Assembly: GCA_937129505.1 (NCBI GenBank)
Contig: CAKZNJ010000152.1
Coordinates: 1-6,812 of the forward strand
DNA from: an uncultured Anaerolineae bacterium
GTDB taxonomy: Bacteria > Chloroflexota > Anaerolineae > Anaerolineales > UBA4823
Direction of reading: 5' to 3'
DNA length: 6,812 nt
Of this stretch, positions 1-5,420 are shown piece after piece. Positions within the stretch are counted from its first letter, which is position 1. Each line of letters opens with the position of its first letter. Below the pieces are notes generated by a model. The model was not told the DNA's origin. It made no database searches and saw only the letters and a program-made list of their open reading frames with translations. A program made the position numbers and the translations under genes.

Positions 1-192
1 CCAAAAAGAAAGAAAATCTTCCCCCAAAAACGCGTAGACATTTTGAAAGTAAATTTCCATGCAAGTTTTGATCACGTAATACACCGCTACAGCTAGCAGA
101 CCCAAATTCGCCCATTCTCTGCCCGTCAGACCTTGAAAAGGCAAACGTCGGGGAGCGATGAGATGCCAATTTGCCAATGAAATTTTCTTCAT
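1..192 (-). CDS. Membrane protein N-terminus, probably GT87/DUF2029-like (partial at left edge)
   Basis: An open frame starts at ATG 192-190 and stays open to base 1, giving 64 residues with the C-terminus outside the window. The start is supported by an AAGGA ribosome site (204-200) seven bases upstream and by a promoter further up. The protein begins with a short basic segment (MKKISLANWHLIAPRR). One membrane span follows at about residues 28-42, then an aromatic-rich stretch ending in GEDFLSFW at 57-64. A first membrane span followed by an acidic-aromatic D-F-x-x-(F/Y)-W motif is typical of DUF2029/GT87 polyprenyl-phosphate-sugar-dependent glycosyltransferases. The decayed gene at 2916-4062 carries the equivalent DFRPYW. 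Family assignment is an inference from this motif and the context. Other polytopic GT-C-type proteins remain possible, because only the first tenth to sixth of the protein is visible. Confidence 0.6.
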   Translation of the reverse strand, partial: MKKISLANWHLIAPRRLPFQGLTGREWANLGLLAVAVYYVIKTCMEIYFQNVYAFLGEDFLSFW

Positions 193-199
193 GAGCCGA

Positions 200-204
200 T
201 CCTT
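200..204 (-). promoter_or_regulatory. Ribosome binding site of the left-edge gene
   Basis: On the minus strand AAGGA lies seven bases before ATG 192-190. It supports this as the true start of the truncated gene. Confidence 0.6.
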
Positions 205-289
205 AGTTGATTAGGTGATCGACAGCGGGCGCGATGTTGTCTCCATCAATCAATTCATCAAGCTTGTCGATCGCAAGGCACTTTTGCGC

Positions 290-317
290 AGTATAGCAAA
301 ATTTACCCCGAGAACAA
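290..317 (-). promoter_or_regulatory. Promoter of the left-edge gene (extended -10)
   Basis: Read on the minus strand, a -35-like TTGTTC (317-312) is followed after 16 bases by TATACT (295-290). A TG dinucleotide one base upstream makes TGCTATACT an extended -10. Transcription would begin near 283 and leave an untranslated leader of about 90 bases before ATG 192. The boxes are seen directly; promoter activity is inferred from match to the vegetative sigma consensus. Confidence 0.55.
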
Positions 318-334
318 CTTACAAAAGTGTTGTT
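313..334. promoter_or_regulatory. Dyad between divergent promoters, candidate operator
   Basis: AACAAC (313-318) and GTTGTT (329-334) form a 6-bp inverted repeat with a 10-base spacer. The left arm overlaps the -35 of the minus-strand promoter and the right arm touches the -35 region of the plus-strand promoter. A dimeric regulator bound here could affect both genes. The dyad is short and could be chance, so the regulatory role is an inference. Confidence 0.3.
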
Positions 335-361
335 TCAAGAATTGCCCAAGTATGGTAGAAT
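333..361 (+). promoter_or_regulatory. Promoter of the O-antigen ligase-like gene (extended -10)
   Basis: TAGAAT (356-361) is preceded by TG one base upstream (TGGTAGAAT), an extended -10 element. A poor -35 match, TTTCAA (333-338), sits 17 bases upstream. The expected transcript start near 368 gives a leader of about 34 bases before the TTG start at 402. The weak -35 is compatible with an extended -10 promoter. Confidence 0.45.
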
Positions 362-401
362 GAAACTAAGCAGACAAACGAAATTTCCCTAAGGTGGGAA
401 G

Positions 402-2912
402 TTGCGGCAAGCTATCAGGTTTGGACCAATGCATAAGTATATCACCCTCGCTTCTGTGTTTTTAATTGTCCTGACTCTGTTGAATTTAGCGATTCTTTTT
501 CACTATCCTATTGAAGGAGGGTTGATTATCAGTCTCTTAGCTGGCTTATGGTTTGGCAACACTGTCTACCGCCATTCGCAATTTCACCTCTCTAAGAGTT
601 TCGCTCTTGCATTTCTCTTCGCTGCTTGCCTCCTTGGCTACGCACGCTTTTCCTATCAGGTACCGGCCAACTATTTTATGATCTATACCTCCTTATTGCT
701 GATCTTTCTGGCGCTCCTGCTCTATTCATCTCTCCGGCTTGAAAGCGCCCGCCGCCAATGGGAAAACAGCCTAATCCTAGCAGCATTGACAATCTCGCTG
801 GTCGAACTCATTGAAATTGCCTATTTTTTTGTCCAATATCGCTCGGTCATGCCAACTATCGAGCTCTTGAAAGAGATAAAAGTAACCTATCGAATTTCAG
901 GGTTGCTATTTGTTCATCCCAACGTTCTAGCTGGCTTTCTGAACTTTGTCTGGCCGATTATCCTCGTCCGTTTGATTCACACTCCCCTGCCTAGGGAGAA
1001 AGGTCTTTGGTTTCTTGCCCTTGTTTTATTCGGCGTCATTTTTTACTTCACGATTTCGCGGGGCGGGGTTGTTGGAGCCCTTTTAGGAGGGGGTTTTCTG
1101 TTTTATCGTTTTGTCTCAATTGGGATAGCCAGGAATTTTTCGCATCAAAAAACAGCAAACCAGCGTGTTTCATTTCTTCTACCTCTCGGGATAGGGATAT
1201 TTCTCATCTTTTCCTTGACCGGCGGCGTATTTTTCAGAGCGATCAACAGCGGACAGATTCGGCTTTCTGCGCTCAGCGCAAACCGCCTGCTGACAATTTT
1301 GGATGCGTTATCTTCCGGAAGGGGCTCTCTGTGGCAGAATGTTTGGAAAGCCTTTTTGGAAAAGCCTCTTTTTGGCCATGGAAATGCAGGCTTTCCCATC
1401 GCTTACCTGCAATCCGCCGACCTACCTCCCGGTTTTTTAGCAGCCTCGGCTCATAATCTCTGGTTGAATATAGCCGTGGAATACGGATTGATCGGGCTGA
1501 TTTGCTTTGTAGTCGTAAGTCTAATTCTGTTTGGCAAACTGATCGGCTACCTACATAGAATGCGTCTCACGCCCCTCAACGAGGCTGATGCATACTTGGC
1601 AAGCTTCCTCGCCTTCTTGGGGCACCACATCTTTGACGCCATGTTATGGGTGCCAACTTATCTCGGCTCTTTGCTCATCCTCTGCGTGTTGTTGGTTCGA
1701 TATGCTTTGCCTTTTGGGGAGTGGCAAGTCAAGCGCAAGACCTTTCTTTTGATGGGATTGGGAGTCTTGCTCGTCGCCGCAAGTATCTATGCCTATCTAA
1801 CAACAATAATTGCCCCCTCCTATCTATATTACAACAACCAATTCGCCTCAGCAAATGAGGAAGGTTTCAAACAACGCATGTGCGCTCTTGCCGATCGCTA
1901 CCCTAAGAATGCCTTATACAGCTTTCAATGCAGCCATGCCTTGACCAAGCTGGCAATCGCCGATCCTGTTAGTCCCTCTGCCGTTGAGCTGATAAATTCC
2001 GCTGTCCGGTATCAAGAGAGAGGGGTGTCCCTCGATCCATATTGGCCTCCCCAACAAGCTAATTTAGCTTTGCTATACTGGCTCAAGGGCGACAAAACAG
2101 CGGCGCTTGAAGAAATGAGACAAGCTGCCCAAAAAACCCCGAAAAACATCTTGATCTGGCTCAATCTAGGTTGGATGGAAGAACAAGTTGGCAATCAACA
2201 AGCGGCGCTGGATGCATATACGAGGGTCACCCGCTTGAATCCGTTGGTTGCCGGCTCAGCATTCCCTCACTTCTCCGACCTTTTTTCCACCGCCTCGGTG
2301 AACCTAGCAAGTTGGCTAGTCTCTGAGGAAGAATGGGATAGCTGGTATGAATACGAAGTGGTTGATAGAGATTTTACAAAGGGTGTCATTTCTCTTGCCC
2401 TAGGAGACCTCGATTCTTCGTTGACCTATTTTCAAGCCTCCGGCGAGCGATTTAAACCCCCCAGTCTCGGTTACTACGCCCACCTTGCCTACGCCCAATG
2501 GCTGGCTGGCAAACAGGAGTCCGCTTATCAAATTGCCTATGAACTCGCCCTGCTCGATAGGAATAATTTATCTAGATTAGAAGATCCGCTGCTACTCTCT
2601 TGCCTAGGTTGGATCTTGCTCGAAAATAAACAAGATGATCTAGCTTATTCCCTCTTAATGAATTCCTACAACCTACAGACCAGAGCAAGCGATTCTATGT
2701 ATTATTCACTGGTATACCGCCAACCCATTCTGCAAAGCGACCTATCCCCTCTGCTCATCCGCAATCTATACCTGCTCGATCAAACTCGTCCCGCCTGGGA
2801 GTGGTTTACAGAACAAGCCCACACGCGTGAGTCCGTTGACCTACGAAAGGATATTTTCCTTTGGTATAACCATATAGCAGGGCTTGCATCACTAGAGTGG
2901 CTTGGAAGATGA
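402..2912 (+). CDS. O-antigen ligase/polymerase (Wzy/WaaL-like) membrane protein with C-terminal TPR domain
   Basis: The 836-residue protein probably joins or polymerises lipid-linked glycan units at the outer face of the cytoplasmic membrane. About twelve hydrophobic spans fall between residues 14 and 470. Wzy_C-type marks appear in order: HPNVLAG (172-178), SRGG (219-222), the large loop 277-350 with R307 and the W-x(8)-KPLFGHGNAGF region (311-331), AHN (350-352) followed by EYGLIGL (360-366), and HHIFD (408-412). Residues 471-836 are soluble. The clearest TPR pair is about 544-614 (NLALLYWLKGD..A, LNLGWMEEQVGN..AA), with further helical repeats to about 760. Two starts are possible. TTG 402 has AAGGTGGG (391-398) only three to four bases away, and ATG 429 has a weaker AGGT. 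The stop lies three bases from the end of the convergent pseudogene. The reaction follows from the family; the sugar substrate cannot be read from the sequence. Confidence 0.85.
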   Translation: MRQAIRFGPMHKYITLASVFLIVLTLLNLAILFHYPIEGGLIISLLAGLWFGNTVYRHSQFHLSKSFALAFLFAACLLGYARFSYQVPANYFMIYTSLLLIFLALLLYSSLRLESARRQWENSLILAALTISLVELIEIAYFFVQYRSVMPTIELLKEIKVTYRISGLLFVHPNVLAGFLNFVWPIILVRLIHTPLPREKGLWFLALVLFGVIFYFTISRGGVVGALLGGGFLFYRFVSIGIARNFSHQKTANQRVSFLLPLGIGIFLIFSLTGGVFFRAINSGQIRLSALSANRLLTILDALSSGRGSLWQNVWKAFLEKPLFGHGNAGFPIAYLQSADLPPGFLAASAHNLWLNIAVEYGLIGLICFVVVSLILFGKLIGYLHRMRLTPLNEADAYLASFLAFLGHHIFDAMLWVPTYLGSLLILCVLLVRYALPFGEWQVKRKTFLLMGLGVLLVAASIYAYLTTIIAPSYLYYNNQFASANEEGFKQRMCALADRYPKNALYSFQCSHALTKLAIADPVSPSAVELINSAVRYQERGVSLDPYWPPQQANLALLYWLKGDKTAALEEMRQAAQKTPKNILIWLNLGWMEEQVGNQQAALDAYTRVTRLNPLVAGSAFPHFSDLFSTASVNLASWLVSEEEWDSWYEYEVVDRDFTKGVISLALGDLDSSLTYFQASGERFKPPSLGYYAHLAYAQWLAGKQESAYQIAYELALLDRNNLSRLEDPLLLSCLGWILLENKQDDLAYSLLMNSYNLQTRASDSMYYSLVYRQPILQSDLSPLLIRNLYLLDQTRPAWEWFTEQAHTRESVDLRKDIFLWYNHIAGLASLEWLGR

Positions 2913-2915
2913 ATA

Positions 2916-4062
2916 TCAATGGAGGATACTCCCATTATTCCCCCAGTGAATTCGAGCTATGAGGAAATACATCCCCAAAACAGCTAATGGAACCCAAAAG
3001 AACCAGAGATCATTTTGAACCCGAAGTCGTTGATAATATGTCATGACATTCACCAAAAGCAGAGAACTCGCTAAAAACCACTTTATCCTTCTACTAGAGG
3101 CTCAATCATTGAACCAAGAAATCATCGTCAAGATAGGAAAAAGCAACAGGATTTGGTCATAGCTCCAACTGAAGGGGGCTAGGGCTAAACCGACCAGTAA
3201 GGTGACATCACAAAGCATCCTCTCAGGGATATCCTTGAGTTTGCCTTAGTAAATTAGTAAAACCATCAACCCGAAAAGCCAAAGCCACTTGCCTATATCC
3301 TCCCTACCCAGATAAACTAAAACGCCCGCCAGAGAAGGTGTTAGTCGAGAAGTAGATAAGCCACTTTGAATAACCTTCAAAAATGACACTATCCATCTAT
3401 CGTTTAAGATAAATAGTACCAAACATACCAAAAACGATGCAAGCCCAAATCCTGCCAAAGCTAACCAGCGCTTATACCACAACAAACGGAACATCATAAT
3501 AGGTAGAGTGAGAATTACTAGGTGAGGCTTGACTAAGGTAAGGATAAGCGAGAAACCAGCCAAAAAATCCTTATGCCTGTGTCTAAAAAAAATAGAGAGC
3601 CAAGCCAAGTAGGCTTAACGTATTCACCTGCCCAAAAAACAACGAAGTCAAGGTAGCTGAGAAGGAGAACGTGACCAACAACTCTAACCATCTATTCAAG
3701 GATGTAGAGGTTCTTAAAAACCAAACAGAGAGAGAAAGCACAATAATATTTGAGAGTAACCAGAGTTTCGCTGCTTGTTCAAAAGGGACAAAAGTTAGAG
3801 GGGAAAGGATTAAGTGTTCCACAGGAGTAAACCAAGCCTGCATTGTATAGGATTGATCCCAACCTGTTAGAGACCTTTGAATCTTGTCTAGAGCTTCGAG
3901 GTCACTGAAGTCTTTCCCGCGCACAAATAGATAACTTGCACTCCAGTAGGGACGGAAATCAACAATGCCCAGCGATATTGGTAAACGAATAAAAACTATA
4001 ATCAATACTCCCATCGTTACCATAAGGACAGCAGTAGTGATTAATCGTGTTGTTTTTAACAA
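2916..4062 (-). pseudogene. Decayed GT87/DUF2029-type membrane glycosyltransferase (one frameshift, two internal stops)
   Basis: The gene starts at TTG 4062-4060, with AGAGGA (4072-4067) four bases upstream. Its first 159 residues carry an N-terminal span, DFRPYW (35-40), WFTP (77-80) and FGQVN (143-147), the usual GT87 order. The frame ends at TAG 3585-3583 just after an A8 run (3585-3592). Removing one base there would join it to the next frame, RHRHKDFLAGFSLILTLVKPHL, the expected continuation with its KPHL motif. That frame meets TAA at 3248-3246. Beyond it, with no further shift, come LLVGLALAPFSWSYDQILLLFP, then TGA at 3104-3102, then more hydrophobic segments to TGA 2918-2916. The restored product would be about 380 residues, close to the usual size of the family. 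The family is known to use polyprenyl-phosphate sugars at the membrane. With three lesions a working full-length product is unlikely. Confidence 0.8.
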
Positions 4063-4066
4063 GGCA

Positions 4067-4072
4067 TCCTCT
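4067..4072 (-). promoter_or_regulatory. Ribosome binding site of the decayed GT87-like gene
   Basis: AGAGGA on the minus strand lies four bases from TTG 4062-4060 and decides this non-ATG start. The only nearby ATG (4068-4066 minus) reads into a stop after three codons. Confidence 0.5.
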
Positions 4073-4104
4073 AACTAACCCATCTCACAAAGAACGAGTC
4101 TATA

Positions 4105-4218
4105 ATGAGTATAACAGCTAACCAGCCACCTTTGATTCGTTTTGCAATTCTTACAATTTCGGTTGGACTCTCGGCAATATTCAGTGGTTTATACGCAATG
4201 TGGGTTCTTATCGGTTAA
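4105..4218 (+). CDS. Possible 37-residue single-span membrane protein
   Basis: ATG 4105-4107 to TAA 4216-4218 encodes 37 residues. A short polar start (MSITANQPPLIR) is followed by one hydrophobic segment at about residues 13-36 (FAILTISVGLSAIFSGLYAMW..), so the predicted product is a small membrane protein. I do not recognise a family. Against it, there is no good ribosome site (only AAGAACGAG at about 8 bases), and the pseudogene promoter overlaps its first codons. A perfect TATAAT (4101-4106) also overlaps the ATG, too close to drive it. For it, the residue mix is protein-like, with a positive residue before the span, and it fills the gap between the pseudogene start and the corA end. It could be a real small protein, a remnant, or chance. 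Confidence 0.3.
   Translation: MSITANQPPLIRFAILTISVGLSAIFSGLYAMWVLIG
4108..4116 (-). promoter_or_regulatory. Extended -10 promoter of the decayed GT87-like gene
   Basis: The minus strand reads TGTTATACT, an extended -10 with the same TATACT hexamer as the promoter of the left-edge gene. No good -35 is seen 17 bases upstream. Transcription would start near 4101, about 38 bases before TTG 4062. It overlaps the first codons of the possible small plus-strand ORF. Confidence 0.4.
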
Positions 4219-4278
4219 CCACCACCGATCGAGCACCTTTTCTCCAATTAAACGACAGAACTAACCCTCCTCCATCCC

Positions 4279-5208
4279 TCAGAACCAATCGCGGCGGATG
4301 AAGATGACAATCACAAAGATGGATAGGGCAAGTGAGACCATCAAAGTAAATAGAAAAGCCAGAGGATGTTCCTGCAAGGGCAATTGCACGTTCATCCCGT
4401 AAAAGCTGGATACGATGACCGGCAGGTTCAGCACAATGGTGATGGCAGCCAGAAATTTCATGATGGCGTTGAGGTTATTCGAGATGATTGACGCAAAGGC
4501 ATCCATCATGCCGCTCAAAATGTTGCTGGTGATGCTGGTCACTTCGATCGCTTGCTGGTTTTCGGTAATCACGTCGTCGAGCAGGTCTTCGTCATCAGGA
4601 TAAGCCTTGAACAGTTGACTGCGATCCAAGCGTTCGAGCATCAACTCATTGGCTTTAAGGGCAGTGGTGAAATAGGTCAAGCTCTTTTGGTATTTGAGTA
4701 ATTCAAGCACTTCGCGGTTGCGGGTAGACTTTTGTAGTTGATCTTCCAAATAATCCACTGTCTTGGTAATGGTGCGCAGATGGGTCAGATAATTGGTGGC
4801 GCTGGCGAGCAAGATACGCAATAAGAAACGGTTGCGTTTGCCCGTCGAAAGGTTCCGCACTCGACCGCCACAAAAATCACGCAAGATGTCGTTTTCGAGC
4901 TTACAAACGGTAATCAAATATTTATCGGTAAGGATAATGCCGAGAGGAATGGTGATATAAGGCACATCGGCTTGAGCGCCTTGATAGTAGGGAATCCGTA
5001 AGATCACCAATAAAATACCGTCTTCTCGTTCGGTGCGGGCTCGTTCGTCCAGATCGAGGGGATAGGTGAGGAAATCGCGCGGGACTCCCAAATTGCTAAT
5101 GGTCTGAATTTCCTCTGGTGTTGGATCGAGAAGATGTATCCAACACCCATTGATCGGCTCGGTTAGAATCGACAATCCATCTTCGAAATTTTTATAGATG
5201 GTCAGCAT
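4279..5208 (-). CDS. corA: CorA-family divalent cation transporter
   Basis: The complete 309-residue protein starts at ATG 5208-5206 with a strong AAGGAGA site (5220-5214) five bases upstream. Residues 1 to about 245 form the cytoplasmic part: a mixed alpha/beta domain (1-110), then long helices rich in charged residues (about 125-235). Membrane span 1 is about 250-269. It ends in the signature YGMN at 270-273, the ion-selectivity loop of CorA pentamers. After a short external loop (VQLPLQEHP), span 2 is about 283-303, and the tail IRRDWF is the usual basic C-terminal end on the cytoplasmic side. Length is within the usual CorA range of about 300-370. Family knowledge gives Mg2+ uptake, with Co2+ and Ni2+ also possible. 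Sequence alone cannot exclude an efflux role. The Ca2+ ATPase gene lies upstream on the same strand, 212 bases away. Confidence 0.92.
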   Translation of the reverse strand: MLTIYKNFEDGLSILTEPINGCWIHLLDPTPEEIQTISNLGVPRDFLTYPLDLDERARTEREDGILLVILRIPYYQGAQADVPYITIPLGIILTDKYLITVCKLENDILRDFCGGRVRNLSTGKRNRFLLRILLASATNYLTHLRTITKTVDYLEDQLQKSTRNREVLELLKYQKSLTYFTTALKANELMLERLDRSQLFKAYPDDEDLLDDVITENQQAIEVTSITSNILSGMMDAFASIISNNLNAIMKFLAAITIVLNLPVIVSSFYGMNVQLPLQEHPLAFLFTLMVSLALSIFVIVIFIRRDWF

Positions 5209-5213
5209 GTCTA

Positions 5214-5220
5214 TCTCCTT
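5214..5220 (-). promoter_or_regulatory. Ribosome binding site of corA
   Basis: AAGGAGA on the minus strand stands five bases before ATG 5208-5206. It is the strongest ribosome site in the window. Confidence 0.7.
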
Positions 5221-5305
5221 TACACCAAGATCAGCGCGGGAAGCCCGCCAGTTTTCTTAAGGCTACAACTCATTAATAAATCATGCTGCCATGCTTTTCC
5301 CTTGC

Positions 5306-5338
5306 CCCCTAACCGTTTTCTATCTCAACGGCTAGGGG
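5306..5338 (-). promoter_or_regulatory. Strong hairpin between the ATPase gene and corA (leader element or terminator)
   Basis: CCCCTA-x-CCGTT (5306-5317) and AACGG-x-TAGGGG (5327-5338) form a 12-position stem with a 9-base loop. The one non-complementary position is A:C if read from the plus strand but G:U in minus-strand RNA, so the structure is continuous only in the transcript that runs from the ATPase gene towards corA. No U tract follows directly, so a classical intrinsic terminator is not supported. A role in the corA leader, or in stopping or stabilising the upstream message, is inferred. I could not match it to the M-box or another known Mg2+ riboswitch. Confidence 0.5.
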
Positions 5339-5347
5339 AAATTGGGG

Positions 5348-5365
5348 AAAAAACGGCTTGCCGCT
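5348..5365 (-). terminator. Candidate intrinsic terminator of the Ca2+ ATPase gene
   Basis: On the minus strand AGCGG-CAAG-CCGTT forms a 5-bp stem (one G:U) with a four-base loop. Its 3' arm runs into a T6 tract (5353-5348). It lies about 55 bases after the ATPase stop. The stem is short, so termination may be partial; the next hairpin follows ten bases later. Confidence 0.4.
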
Positions 5366-5420
5366 GAACGATCTGTCCCTGAAATCCCTTATCGGGTGCA
5401 GGACATCTCGGATCAAGGAA

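Noticed and set aside
1007..1456. 149-codon plus-strand frame inside the ligase-like gene, and the similar short frames at 1145-1399, 1646-1858 and 2012-2194
   Set aside because: They overlap a well-supported gene in other frames, have no recognisable domain or ribosome site, and have compositions typical of shadow frames.
2919..2936. Imperfect hairpin just after the ligase-like gene stop as a terminator
   Set aside because: The stem is only about four pairs plus a bulge (GGAG/CTCC), has no T tract, and overlaps the last codons of the convergent pseudogene.
3246..3248. Treating the two GT87-like fragments as two real separate genes, or the stops as recoded codons
   Set aside because: The fragments together match one family in order, the downstream one has no ribosome site of its own, and the internal stops are of two different kinds (TAA and TGA). 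Other genes here use TAA and TGA as normal stops.
4073..4267. Direct repeat AACTAACCC at 4073-4081 and 4259-4267 enclosing 177 bases, like a target-site duplication around a small insertion
   Set aside because: The enclosed ends (starting CATCTCACAAAG, ending ACGACAG) show no terminal inverted repeats, and a 9-base repeat can arise by chance.
5236..5260. GCGGG-AAG-CCCGC hairpin followed by a short T-rich stretch as a plus-strand terminator
   Set aside because: No plus-strand gene precedes it. On the minus strand it has no U tract. It may only be a small hairpin upstream of the corA ribosome site.
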